The notes under the pieces were generated by a model. It was not told where the DNA came from. It did no database searches and saw nothing but the letters and a program-made list of their open reading frames with translations. Source: Bacteroidales bacterium (GTDB lineage: Bacteria; Bacteroidota; Bacteroidia; Bacteroidales; Paludibacteraceae). From it: 47,631 nucleotides of DNA. The translations under genes and the position numbers were made by a program. Of the stretch, positions 27,554 through 36,980 are shown in pieces (within the stretch, counting starts at the first letter, position 1; each line of letters opens with the position of its first letter). The stretch is from positions 1-47,631 of the forward strand of contig SUXE01000023.1 in the NCBI GenBank assembly GCA_015061115.1, in the 5' to 3' direction.

Positions 27554-30500
27554 ATGAGATATAATATACTCGTTCTAATATTTGGTGTTGGATTGTTTAA
27601 TGCGATCGAGACATTTGCGTCCAATTGTGTTGTTGGTGGCTCCGATTTTGAGACATCAACCGCTTTGTTTAATCCGTCGTTGTCTAATGATGGAGAAGGA
27701 TGGTTTAGTGAAGACCTTGACCAACTCCTTAAAAAAGAGTGCGGAACATCATGCAATTATACTTCAGAAGTTGATTCCGCCACACTTCTTGGAATGGCGT
27801 CGGGCAACGTTTCTTCTTCTGCAACTCTGACTGCTAAGTGGAGTGATTATCTGACAAAAAACATCAACAATACCGCTAAGGGTTTTGCTGGCATTGTTGC
27901 TAATCCACGCACAATCAGCCCATATCTAAATGAAGGAAGCGGATCAAACCAGTTTGTAATCTATGGAAATGGTCAGAATGTTTCCGTATTGACATATTCT
28001 GTATCCGGATTAGTCCCAGGTTCTTCTGTCACTCTAAGTGTCGACGTGTATAATCTTCTTTCCCCTGACAATTTGGAAAAAGCGTTGCAGTATATGAATG
28101 AAGGAGTTGCTGATCCAGATGATTGGGAGACAGAAATCAAACTTGGAAGAAAACTAAGTTATGTAAAAGGAGAGTTGGATCCATTCACTGCTCCTGCTCC
28201 ACAGTTGAGTGTAAGCACATCGCAACCTGGAGGTTTTGGTGGCGCGGCAAATAGAAAAACGACAAATAACCTCGACTGGGGTGAATCTCAAACGTTGATT
28301 TTGACTGCAAAGGCCGACGATACAGGTAATGTGACTTTTTATTTTGCGGGAACGAATGCGGATTTCGGCCCATTGTCTTTGGATAATTTAAGAATAGAGG
28401 GTGAGTTTGAACCCGTAATCAGAGTCGTTGGGAATCCGTGTCCACAAATGCCAGCTGTGTTGAAATTGAATTCCGTCTTTCCTGATGGCTCAACTTATTT
28501 TTGGAATGAAAACTCTACAGGAGAAACGTCGGAAGATCAATCCATGATCTTCTTCCCACCAAATCCTGATAATTACACTATCACTTGCACTGTGTCCACT
28601 CCTGATGGATGTGTTGCGACGGCGACCCGCGATTTGTCGGTAGGAGAGTGTTGCGATGATGGAGATGGTAATCCTATGGCTTTGACTGATATCTATTTGG
28701 ATGATTTCGGAAGATTCTCAGGTAGCACCTATTATTACAGAGATAAAAATGGAAATGAGCAAACAGTAAAGGCAAAAGAAATATTGGTCGGAACTGGCAA
28801 TCATGGATATAGTATTGATGATCAGTTGAATAGAGGAGCTGCTTTTGCAAAAGAACTGAAATATTCGGGAACAAATTTCCGTAAAGGTGCTTACGCTATC
28901 GCAACAGAAAATGCCTATAATTCTCCTGCAACTATGTTTGATGCTACTGGAGAAAAAGGAGGAGCATTCTTGCAGATAGATATGAAGGGCGACGGTTGGT
29001 TGGATAAGGTTGTTTATGAACAAGAGATTACGGATTTGTGTCCAGAACGACCAATCTCTTTTTCTGCAGCCGTCGGCGCAATCAATAAAAAACCAAATTC
29101 TGGATTCGAAACAAATGCTACCATACAGGTTCGTCTTGTGAATTCCAAGACAAATGAAGTGATTCTTGCTGATGGTACACCTATTGAGGATACTTATGAG
29201 TTGGATCAAGTAGGATGGGTGGAACCGAGAAAAACGTATGATTTTAAGTTGCCTGAAGGTGTAGAGTCCGTTAAAATTCAGATTATCAGCAAAGAAGATG
29301 ATTATAAAGATGCTCAACGTGGAGATATTGCGTTGGATGATATTGCCTTCCGGGTCTGCACTCCTCCGAAGGTTGAGGTTGTAGCGTCCAGCAAAACTAA
29401 TGATTTGTTGAATTTGTGTGTGGACGATGATTTTGTCTTGAAAGCACAGATTAAAGCAAAAGGTTATTTTGAAAAACCAATTCCAGGATACCTTTTCCAA
29501 TACACTACCAAAGATCCAAGTGATCCATCTTTTGATCCTATTTCTGATTGGAAAGACTTGGGTGAAGTTCAGGAAGAGGATGAATATATTATTCCTGATC
29601 CTGCCAACCATCCTGCTTTTGAAAATGTGGAGAGAAAAGAGAAAGTACGATTCCGTGTGGTGATAGGAGAGTTTAATTATCTAAAGGATCAGCGTGCATT
29701 ATGGGAATCCTTGGATGAGATGAGTCCATGTAGAAATGTCTCATTCTCTACTATTCCAGTTGAGGCGGCATTGAATTGCGACTTGTGTGAGCCTGTAGAG
29801 AAGGCATCAATTATTTCAGCAGATCCGTCGACTTTGATTACAATAAACGACAATCAGGAGAAGGAGGTGGTCCTTTGTCCCGACAAAATGGCTAATCTTA
29901 CGACAGAGTCGTTTATGCCAACGAATCCAAGTGTGATGGGAATCAGTGTCGGACCAAATGATGAGCCACGCAGGTATGTCGCATCTTGGCATAAGGGATC
30001 AAAGAATGCATCCGGTGTGGCGGGATCTGGTTCTGCAGCTGGAAATCGCGTCTCATTTTATAATGTGACGTGGAAGGACGCAGATTGGTATTATCTGTTA
30101 GTGAAGGATATTGAATTCCCTAATGAAGATGGAAAAGTCTGCTGGAGATGGGATAGTATCCACGTTGTCGCAGCCGATCATCCTACAGAGAAATTGATCA
30201 ATCCAGATGAATTCTGCGAGGGAACACTTGCGTCGGAACCCATAAAAACAATAGCTGGCTTCAAACTTGATTGGTACGATGGCTCTGATTCATTGAGAGC
30301 GAAATCCATTTCAGAACCGGTAGTCGGAGCTGTGACACAAGATGAATCGCCAAAATCATTCTGGTATGTGCTGAACGACGAGAAGACTGGTTGTCGTGGA
30401 GATATGACGGAATATGTGGTCGAAGTGCAGAGTGTAGGTGAGCCGTCGGTAAGCCCGATTACATATTTGAAGACAGAAGTGGAGAATGGAAATGTGTTAA

Positions 30501-33130
30501 AGCCAACTGAACAAACTCCGAACGCTATTGTAGGAGAATCGAATTGCCAGATTGTTTGGTATAATGATGATGAAACAGGTCCGATTGATGAGAAAGATGC
30601 TACACCAACGCCGGCTGAAGTTGTTGGCTTGGATGGAAATCTGATAAAAAAGTACAAAATTAAGCAAGTTAATGCTCTTGGCTGTGAAAGTGAATTCGTT
30701 CCAGTTTCGATAATTGTGTCGGGATATCCAGCTCCAACAGTGAAGGATTTTTCAGTGTGTGAGAATTCTCCATTGTTGAAAGATACACTTGTGGCAACAA
30801 CAAATGGTGTGAATGACGGAAATTCCGCTTCTGAGTTTAAATTGGTTTGGTATAATAGTAAAGAAGACGGAACAATAGATGATTCTCAAGAGTTTAGCAA
30901 GATTGAGTTGTCTCCAACAATTCAGAAAGCATCTCCTACAGAGAAGACAAAGAAATACACTTACTATGTACGTCAGCGTTTGAAATCCAATCCGGCGGCA
31001 GAGAGTGCTCCCGTTGCTCTGACTGTGACTGTCTACTCAAATCCTAAACTTACTGCGGTTGAGACTGCACCTAAGTGTTTGGGAGAGAGTCAGAATTTGA
31101 AAGAAATGTTCAACATAAGTATTGATGATTGTGAAGTCCGTTATTATGAAGACGGTACTCCTACAACTGCCGACGTTACTGAAGCTGGTAAGTATTTGGT
31201 GACTGGATCATACGTCATCAATAAGGGTGAGGCAGATATGCAAACTTGCTCGTCCGAAGAGAAAGAACTTAATGTTGTGTTCCATGAGTTGAAAGCAGAA
31301 CTCAAAGGTTTGGATAAAACTTGCCCGAATGTTGCTGTAGATTTGTATCTTGACCTTACGTTGGGAGGCGGACTCGTTGAGAATGATCTTGTTTACTCCT
31401 GGACAAACAGTTTAAATAATACTAAGGCAAATACCAAAACTTACAACACTGGCTCTGCTGGTCTTAACAATGCAGGTGATTTGATGAAAGTGACGGTAGA
31501 GGTGTCGAGCTCGGCATGTTACGGAGCTAATGCGGTGAAGAAGGTTAAGGAGATTGTTGTGGGAGATGGCCGCCTTGTCGGAAAAATCAAGTTCTCTGAA
31601 CCTGACAATGCACAGCAATTATCTGATGTAATATCTGCAGACAATTTGTCGTTCAACTCTTGTGGAGATATGGTGACTGTTGATTTGTCCGACGTCGCCA
31701 ATAAAAATGGAGGCACATATACTTTGACTGGAACAGAAACAAGTACAGGATCATTCTCTGATGAGACTTCCGGTGCGACGGAAATGGAACTTGGCGCTGG
31801 AAATTACACGGTTTCATATATCAATGAGTGTCCTACGAGTTTTTCATTTAAGATTGTCGACAAGAGTGTTAGTGCTAAATCCAATAATGAAGCATTGGCA
31901 ATTTGTGAGAATGAGAAGTGGTGGGCTCAGATAGTTGATTTAAAAGGTCCATCCAACACTACAATAGAATGGCAACATGACGGAAACGTGATTCCAAACC
32001 AGACAGGAAAAAGGTTGGAACTAAATCCAGCGAAAACAACAGATGGAGGCGTTTACTCGTTTTCTCTAATCTCTGAAGGATGTAGGTTTGATCAACAAAT
32101 TGCTGATGGAAATGAGTTAGTTGTCTATGCAGGAGTTGATGTGACACTGTCTTCTGTTACTCCAGTATGTGGAGATGGGGAAGCGTCGATTAAGATAGAT
32201 GTGACACCTAATGAATATGTAGAGGAACTAGATTGGAGTGATAATCCTGAAAACGAAGTGTTTGGAAATATGACAGGTGCAATAATCATCCCAGTGTACG
32301 ACGGATCTGGTGAGTCTCCTATCACTAAACAATACAAGGTTATTGCAAAGAATCAGTATTGTGCTGCTAAAACATTTTTTATTCCTGTTGAGGTACACAA
32401 ACCGCTTGAAGGTAGCATTGACGCACCTTCACAAATATGTGAAAATGATCATCTTACTCTCGACGCATCTTCGTATAAAGCGGATGAATATGAGTGGATA
32501 TATGAAAATAATCAAACTACATTTACAGGTCCTATTTTATCGTTTGTACCGGAGCCAGAGTTGGCAAAATTCACACTTCACGTGACAAGAGGATTATGTG
32601 AGGCTGAAGATTACAAAACTGTTGAGGTTATTCATTTGCCGGTTGTAGCTCAGGTAGATTCTATCACATTTAGGACGGTTGAAATCCAGCTCGATGAAAC
32701 AAATTATACTGGACCATATAAGTATGTCATAGATGGAAAAACAGATGATCCAGAAGTTGAGAATAATCTACGAAGCGGACTTTCTTATGCTACCCATACA
32801 CTTATGGTTGAAGATAGTTATGGATGCAAAACAGAGACGACATTTGCCGTTAATATGCCTGGTATTGAGATTCCAATCTTCATAACTCCAAATGGTGATG
32901 GTGAAAATGAAAAGTTTGTGGTTAAAGGTTTGGCAGAAGGATATCCGGATGCAGAGGTGATGATCTATGATCGTTGGGGTAAAAAACTTGCTGCGTACAA
33001 GGCAGGAGACGATGCCGATTGGGATGGAGTCTATAATGGAGTTAAAATGCCGGCGACAGACTATTGGTATGAAATCAATATCAATGATCTCGACAAAGTG
33101 TATACAGGTCATTTCACTTTGATTAGATAA
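27554..33130 (+). CDS. Giant multidomain secreted protein with T9SS type B (gliding-motility-type) sorting domain
   Basis: The 1858-residue protein has a signal peptide ending ETFAS (about 1-23). Two beta-sandwich, carbohydrate-binding-like domains follow (about 24-285, ending LSLDNLRIEG, and about 370-610, ending IALDDIAF). Then comes a long series of Ig-like repeats, many with paired cysteines and VWYND or LVWYNS-type strands. The end (about 1770-1858) is a clear type B sorting domain: FITPNGDGENEKF, MIYDRWGKKL, WDGVYNGVKMP and TGHFTLIR. Such proteins are exported by the type IX system and held at the cell surface, often for adhesion. PorP/SprF-like partners usually encoded next to type B cargo are not in the window. 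Confidence 0.88.
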   Translation: MRYNILVLIFGVGLFNAIETFASNCVVGGSDFETSTALFNPSLSNDGEGWFSEDLDQLLKKECGTSCNYTSEVDSATLLGMASGNVSSSATLTAKWSDYLTKNINNTAKGFAGIVANPRTISPYLNEGSGSNQFVIYGNGQNVSVLTYSVSGLVPGSSVTLSVDVYNLLSPDNLEKALQYMNEGVADPDDWETEIKLGRKLSYVKGELDPFTAPAPQLSVSTSQPGGFGGAANRKTTNNLDWGESQTLILTAKADDTGNVTFYFAGTNADFGPLSLDNLRIEGEFEPVIRVVGNPCPQMPAVLKLNSVFPDGSTYFWNENSTGETSEDQSMIFFPPNPDNYTITCTVSTPDGCVATATRDLSVGECCDDGDGNPMALTDIYLDDFGRFSGSTYYYRDKNGNEQTVKAKEILVGTGNHGYSIDDQLNRGAAFAKELKYSGTNFRKGAYAIATENAYNSPATMFDATGEKGGAFLQIDMKGDGWLDKVVYEQEITDLCPERPISFSAAVGAINKKPNSGFETNATIQVRLVNSKTNEVILADGTPIEDTYELDQVGWVEPRKTYDFKLPEGVESVKIQIISKEDDYKDAQRGDIALDDIAFRVCTPPKVEVVASSKTNDLLNLCVDDDFVLKAQIKAKGYFEKPIPGYLFQYTTKDPSDPSFDPISDWKDLGEVQEEDEYIIPDPANHPAFENVERKEKVRFRVVIGEFNYLKDQRALWESLDEMSPCRNVSFSTIPVEAALNCDLCEPVEKASIISADPSTLITINDNQEKEVVLCPDKMANLTTESFMPTNPSVMGISVGPNDEPRRYVASWHKGSKNASGVAGSGSAAGNRVSFYNVTWKDADWYYLLVKDIEFPNEDGKVCWRWDSIHVVAADHPTEKLINPDEFCEGTLASEPIKTIAGFKLDWYDGSDSLRAKSISEPVVGAVTQDESPKSFWYVLNDEKTGCRGDMTEYVVEVQSVGEPSVSPITYLKTEVENGNVLKPTEQTPNAIVGESNCQIVWYNDDETGPIDEKDATPTPAEVVGLDGNLIKKYKIKQVNALGCESEFVPVSIIVSGYPAPTVKDFSVCENSPLLKDTLVATTNGVNDGNSASEFKLVWYNSKEDGTIDDSQEFSKIELSPTIQKASPTEKTKKYTYYVRQRLKSNPAAESAPVALTVTVYSNPKLTAVETAPKCLGESQNLKEMFNISIDDCEVRYYEDGTPTTADVTEAGKYLVTGSYVINKGEADMQTCSSEEKELNVVFHELKAELKGLDKTCPNVAVDLYLDLTLGGGLVENDLVYSWTNSLNNTKANTKTYNTGSAGLNNAGDLMKVTVEVSSSACYGANAVKKVKEIVVGDGRLVGKIKFSEPDNAQQLSDVISADNLSFNSCGDMVTVDLSDVANKNGGTYTLTGTETSTGSFSDETSGATEMELGAGNYTVSYINECPTSFSFKIVDKSVSAKSNNEALAICENEKWWAQIVDLKGPSNTTIEWQHDGNVIPNQTGKRLELNPAKTTDGGVYSFSLISEGCRFDQQIADGNELVVYAGVDVTLSSVTPVCGDGEASIKIDVTPNEYVEELDWSDNPENEVFGNMTGAIIIPVYDGSGESPITKQYKVIAKNQYCAAKTFFIPVEVHKPLEGSIDAPSQICENDHLTLDASSYKADEYEWIYENNQTTFTGPILSFVPEPELAKFTLHVTRGLCEAEDYKTVEVIHLPVVAQVDSITFRTVEIQLDETNYTGPYKYVIDGKTDDPEVENNLRSGLSYATHTLMVEDSYGCKTETTFAVNMPGIEIPIFITPNGDGENEKFVVKGLAEGYPDAEVMIYDRWGKKLAAYKAGDDADWDGVYNGVKMPATDYWYEININDLDKVYTGHFTLIR

Positions 33131-33136
33131 ATATCG

Positions 33137-33144
33137 TAAATTTG
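33137..33144 (+). promoter_or_regulatory. -7 box (TAAATTTG) for the DUF695-like gene
   Basis: It matches TAnnTTTG and begins 6 bases after the stop codon of the giant protein gene, giving the next gene its own promoter. Confidence 0.45.
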
Positions 33145-33230
33145 GTTTGTTTATGCTTTTCATTACATTATATTTGAATGATGGTGTTTGCCAAATCTTA
33201 CGTGTTTATAAACAATCAAAAGACATAATT

Positions 33231-33791
33231 ATGAAATCTGTTATAACTATTGTTGTTATTTGCTTTTGTTTTTTTCTATGGTATCGCAAAAAAGCGAAAA
33301 AGGAAAAATGTTTAGACGGGATGAAAGAAGTTAGTATTATAGTCCCGGAAGAAAAATATCATGTTGTGGAATGTCTCTATGAGGAAGACAAACCAGCGAT
33401 AATTGTTCTTAATTCCAATTTACGGGACTTTAAGGAGAAAGATGTGTTTGGATGGACGTGTTCTCTTACCATCTATTACAAAGACTTGGCACAAAATGGC
33501 ATGCCTACGCATGAAGAATCGGATATTGTGCTTGACTACGTCGAAAAACTAGATTCTGCCATCAAAGGTGATCCGGATCATCCTAACGCTCTTTTTGTGG
33601 CAAGAGAGACATGTGATGGCCAAATAGATGTGTTTTGGCAGCTGAATGAGCCTGAACCTGTTCACCAGTATTTACAGTCAATCATAGAGGAGAACAGTTA
33701 TCCTCGTGAGATGGAATATAGAATCGAGTATGATGCAGAATGGAAAAGTGTGGAATGGTTCTTACATGATTTTCCTGAAAAAGAGGAATAA
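33231..33791 (+). CDS. Membrane-anchored DUF695-like protein
   Basis: The 186-residue product starts at ATG 33231, which puts a membrane helix (about 4-16, VITIVVICFCFFLW) at the N-terminus followed by basic residues. The upstream ATG at 33147 in the same frame would lie almost at the promoter box. The C-terminal region, with LTIYYKDLAQNGMPTHEE, a FVARETCDGQIDVFW strand and a final YDAEWKSVEWFLHDF, resembles DUF695, a family of unknown function often found in mixed operons of immunity or stress type. This match is by pattern and is tentative. No partner gene is adjacent. Confidence 0.65.
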   Translation: MKSVITIVVICFCFFLWYRKKAKKEKCLDGMKEVSIIVPEEKYHVVECLYEEDKPAIIVLNSNLRDFKEKDVFGWTCSLTIYYKDLAQNGMPTHEESDIVLDYVEKLDSAIKGDPDHPNALFVARETCDGQIDVFWQLNEPEPVHQYLQSIIEENSYPREMEYRIEYDAEWKSVEWFLHDFPEKEE

Positions 33792-33828
33792 GATAATGAT
33801 GAGGTGCGAGCATAAGGTGATCAAAAAG

Positions 33829-33983
33829 AAATAAACCACAGAGTCTCAAAGCACATAGGAGATTAAGAAAAGTGATGGAAAATTTAACAAAAAGAGTTTT
33901 CCAACTTGCTCGTTCTTGCGAACTCGCACATGGGGGGTGGGTTAGGGCCAATATTAATCAAACATGGGCCCTTAACAATCCTC
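33829..33983. repeat. Interspersed structured repeat, copy B
   Basis: An inverted CCACAGAG block at the left (from about 33829) is followed by a plus-oriented part: TGCTCG, then CTCGCACA, then a long-loop form of the terminal hairpin (AGGGCC to GGGCCCTT), ending TTAACAATCCTC at 33983. It fills the gap between the DUF695-like gene and the purA terminator. Confidence 0.75.
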
Positions 33984-34001
33984 AGCTTTTTTAAAAACAA
34001 C

Positions 34002-34027
34002 AAAAGGTCGGATTTCTCCGACCTTTT
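34002..34027. terminator. Terminator of purA
   Basis: Arms AAAAGGTCGGA (34002-34012) and TCCGACCTTTT (34017-34027) form a perfect hairpin with A/T tracts on both sides. It lies 18 bases beyond the purA stop and may act in both directions. Confidence 0.9.
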
Positions 34028-34045
34028 TTAATAATATCTTGATTA

Positions 34046-35329
34046 TTAGTCTTCTGCTGTGTAGCGAACGATTGTCTGCTCACGGTCTGGACCGACAGAA
34101 ACGATCTTGATAGGCACTTCAAGATAATCCTCCAAGAAGTCAAGATAGTCGTTGTATTCCTCAGGGAACTCAGACACTTTCTTTGTCTTTGTCATATCCT
34201 TCTTCCAACCCTTGAACTCTTTGTAAACAGGAGTGAAGTTAGCCTCCTTGATATCAAATGGGAATTCGTCAGTCTCCTCACCGTTGATATTGTAAGCTAC
34301 GCAAGCCTTGATTGTGTCGAAATCGTCAAGCACGTCGCTCTTCATCATGATCAACTTAGTTACACCGTTGATCATAACCGCATATTTCAATGCTACAAGG
34401 TCGATCCAACCACATCTTCTCTCACGGCCTGTGACAGCTCCATATTCGTGACCAAGATCACGGATCTTCTTACCAGTCTCGTCAAACAACTCTGTTGGGA
34501 ATGGACCTGAACCTACACGTGTGCAGTATGCTTTGAAGATTCCGTAAACATCACCGATCTTACGAGGTGCGATTCCAAGACCTGTACAAGCACCAGCACA
34601 AATTGTGTTTGATGACGTAACGAATGGGTATGAACCGAAATCTACGTCAAGCATTGTGCCTTGAGCTCCCTCTGCAAGGATAGACTTACCCTCTTCCAAA
34701 GTGTCGTTCAAGAAATATTCGCTGTCGATGAAGATGAACTCTCTCAACTTCTTGACTCCTTCCTTCCAATCCTTCTCGATAGTCTCCAACTCCTGCTTGT
34801 AGTCAAAATCGTAGTGAGAAAGGATCTCTTTGTGGCGAGCGATAGCTTTTGCGTATTTCTCATCGAAATTGTTAAGCAAATCACCTACTCTCAAACCATT
34901 ACGGGAAATCTTGTCTGTGTATGTTGGGCCGATACCCTTACCTGTTGTTCCAATCTTACCAGCACCTTTGGCCATTTCGTAAGCCTTGTCCAATAGACGG
35001 TGTGTAGGAAGGATAAGGTGAGCTTTCTTAGATATGTATAGGCGCTCTGTCAAATTGTGACCAGATGCCTCAAGTTGCTCGATTTCCTGCTTGAACAATG
35101 CTGGGTCTAGCACTACGCCATTTCCGATGACATTGACCTTGCCTCCCTGGAAAATTCCTGATGGCACTGATCTAAGCACGTATTTCTGGCCTTCAAACTC
35201 AAGTGTGTGTCCTGCATTCGGACCTCCTTGAAAGCGTGTTACGACATCATAGTTTGGCGTCAATACGTCTACTACTTTTCCTTTACCCTCGTCGCCCCAT
35301 TGCAAACCGAGTAAAACATCTACTTTCAT
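34046..35329 (-). CDS. purA: Adenylosuccinate synthetase
   Basis: The 427-residue enzyme joins IMP and aspartate using GTP in the first committed step of AMP synthesis. The GTP-binding and catalytic N-terminus GLQWGDEGKGK (8-18) includes Asp13, and GGPNAGHT (35-42) includes the catalytic His41. GTTGKGIGPTYTDK and the C-terminal ITGRERRCGW-type segment (here VTGRERRCGW) are also present. Length is normal for bacterial PurA. It is a stand-alone gene with its own terminator. Confidence 0.98.
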   Translation of the reverse strand: MKVDVLLGLQWGDEGKGKVVDVLTPNYDVVTRFQGGPNAGHTLEFEGQKYVLRSVPSGIFQGGKVNVIGNGVVLDPALFKQEIEQLEASGHNLTERLYISKKAHLILPTHRLLDKAYEMAKGAGKIGTTGKGIGPTYTDKISRNGLRVGDLLNNFDEKYAKAIARHKEILSHYDFDYKQELETIEKDWKEGVKKLREFIFIDSEYFLNDTLEEGKSILAEGAQGTMLDVDFGSYPFVTSSNTICAGACTGLGIAPRKIGDVYGIFKAYCTRVGSGPFPTELFDETGKKIRDLGHEYGAVTGRERRCGWIDLVALKYAVMINGVTKLIMMKSDVLDDFDTIKACVAYNINGEETDEFPFDIKEANFTPVYKEFKGWKKDMTKTKKVSEFPEEYNDYLDFLEDYLEVPIKIVSVGPDREQTIVRYTAED

Positions 35330-35483
35330 TCTGTTATTTTATTGTATTTCAATTTCTTATATGTGGCGTAGACGGAATTTACTCACTACTACGCAGAAAA
35401 CGGTTGTAAATATGGCATTTTTTTCCGACTTGACAAAATGAAATTTAAATTAAGTGATTTTTAGGGCAGTAGAGTTGTTATTC

Positions 35484-35762
35484 TCAATCTCCACTCGGAA
35501 TCACAAACCAAAATGTGATAAGTAGTGCAGACCAGATTGCACAGATTCTGTAATGTATGTTAGTCTTATCCAAAAAAGCAATAAGACATGAGAAGATTAT
35601 AAAACTGCAACATGTCAATAAGAAAAGAACCCAAATTCCTAATGTGTACAAAATAAGAATGAATAGTGTAAGACCAGCTTCGTTCGGTGATATCCAATAG
35701 AAGATGGTGTAGGCAGTAAATAAAGTCAGACTTATGTATGATATTATATTAGTAGAATTCAC
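35484..35762 (-). CDS. Small three-helix membrane protein, short paralog of its neighbour
   Basis: The 92-residue protein consists of about three membrane helices. It aligns along its length with the N-terminal part of the 232-residue protein encoded just upstream: STNIISYISLTLFTAY against KSNIMSFIGLTFFTVY, and later IFSCLIAFLDK against IYSSIFAIIDK. It lacks the soluble C-terminal domain, so it is either a truncated duplicate or a membrane-only version. Its start overlaps the upstream stop by 4 bases, which suggests translational coupling. Function unknown. Confidence 0.7.
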   Translation of the reverse strand: MNSTNIISYISLTLFTAYTIFYWISPNEAGLTLFILILYTLGIWVLFLLTCCSFIIFSCLIAFLDKTNIHYRICAIWSALLITFWFVIPSGD

Positions 35763-36457
35763 TTCTTTTGCCTTTGTTGTAGGTATTCTTCCTTACCTGG
35801 ATAGCTACAGCGACCGACCGCTCCACAACCGTGCTCGAAGGCTACAGTGTCGTTGTAGATGATAGTTTCATGATTATCTTCCAACTTTTTGCCATGAAGT
35901 CCTAAAACGAAACTGTAATGAGCCATGACTTTATATTTGTATCCTATATTACAAACACTATCTCCGTAAGATACATCTATAAATCCATGAGAATTGATCA
36001 TGTCTTTGATTTGTTCGACGTCGGCATCTGTAAGGTTTCCTGTATGATTGGATTCGTCTTCATATTTTTTAATCCAAAGATGTGAGACTTTCCCGTCGCA
36101 TATACGTTCTATTTCAGAAGCAAATTCCCATAATTCACTTTTGTGATCCTCGTAATATTCCTCTTGAATGTTCGCATTCACGTCGTTTGTATTGAATATC
36201 CAAATCAGAAGCAGAACAAGTGCCCATATTCCGCATATTATATCTGCTCGTTTTTTATCAATAATTGCAAAGATGCTTGAGTATATGATACAGCAGCAAC
36301 ACACAAAAAGGAATATAGGTAGAGTAAAGAAAGATCCCATACATAGCAAAAAGATCAGAAAGTCAACGTCAAAAGGTGGGTTGATGATATATATTGATAT
36401 TTCGTAGACTGTAAAAAATGTCAATCCTATGAATGACATGATATTTGATTTTTTCAT
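35759..36457 (-). CDS. Membrane protein with C-terminal soluble domain, unknown function
   Basis: The 232-residue protein has three membrane helices (about 7-95) joined to a soluble domain of about 130 residues that I do not recognise. That domain has several cysteines (CDGKVSHLW, SVCNIGYKYK, HGCGAVGRC). It is encoded upstream of, and overlapping by 4 bases, its own short paralog. Repeat-family elements lie directly upstream (36506-36772). No function can be assigned. Confidence 0.72.
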   Translation of the reverse strand: MKKSNIMSFIGLTFFTVYEISIYIINPPFDVDFLIFLLCMGSFFTLPIFLFVCCCCIIYSSIFAIIDKKRADIICGIWALVLLLIWIFNTNDVNANIQEEYYEDHKSELWEFASEIERICDGKVSHLWIKKYEDESNHTGNLTDADVEQIKDMINSHGFIDVSYGDSVCNIGYKYKVMAHYSFVLGLHGKKLEDNHETIIYNDTVAFEHGCGAVGRCSYPGKEEYLQQRQKK

Positions 36458-36505
36458 GTTGGGAAGCTTTTTGAATTTAATTGGTTCTGTTTTAGTTTAT
36501 GTCTT

Positions 36506-36772
36506 TCTCATAAAAGGCATAGCCTTTCTCTGTAAACTTTGTGTCTCTGTGGTTTTATTAATTTCTGTGTGCTCGCCTACGGCTCGCACGTATAGAGGGG
36601 TTAGGACGTTCCGTCCTTAACAATCCTCATTTATTACACTCCAACTTTTCTCATAAAAAGGCATAGCCTTTCTCTGTGAATTTTGTGTCTCTGTGGTTTT
36701 GTTAATTTCTGTGTGCTCGCCTACGGCTCGCACGTATAGAGGGGTTAGGGCGTTCCGCCCTTAACAATCCTC
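36506..36772 (+). repeat. Interspersed structured repeat, tandem copies C1 and C2
   Basis: C1 (36506-36628) and C2 (36648-36772) are direct repeats with a period of 142 bases. Each begins CTCATAAAA, then has the hairpin AAGGC-ata-GCCTT, a CTCTGTGGTTTT block, GTGCTCGCCTACGGCTCGCAC, and a terminal hairpin. The terminal hairpin is GGACGttcCGTCC in C1 and GGGCGttcCGCCC in C2, a compensated change. Each ends TTAACAATCCTC. They occupy most of the gap 36458-36980, which otherwise holds only the esterase promoter. Confidence 0.88.
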
Positions 36773-36945
36773 AAGTTCTATATCAAAGGATATTTGATTT
36801 TTATGTTGAGTTTTAGTTTCTGTAAAAGTACTAAAAATCCCCTTTCCACCGTCTTTTATCAATGCTATTATTCCCATTATCGGTGTCATTTTTCCCTTTT
36901 TGCCATTTTGTTGACTCTTTAAAATGTATTGCTGATTTAACTTTT

Positions 36946-36953
36946 TATATTTG
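36946..36953 (+). promoter_or_regulatory. -7 box (TATATTTG) of the esterase gene
   Basis: It matches TAnnTTTG and ends 27 bases before ATG 36981. It overlaps the upstream in-frame start at 36951, which argues against that start. Confidence 0.55.
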
Positions 36954-36980
36954 TCGTATGAATTTGAAAACTTTTACGAC

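Noticed and set aside
28718-29611. Long minus-strand open frame (297 codons)
   Set aside because: It is antisense to the giant T9SS protein, whose reading frame, signal peptide and domains are clear; the antisense product has no recognisable features.
36506-36772. Possible CRISPR or ordinary gene duplication
   Set aside because: Two long copies without spacers and without an open frame; the hairpins and other copies elsewhere mark an interspersed repeat.
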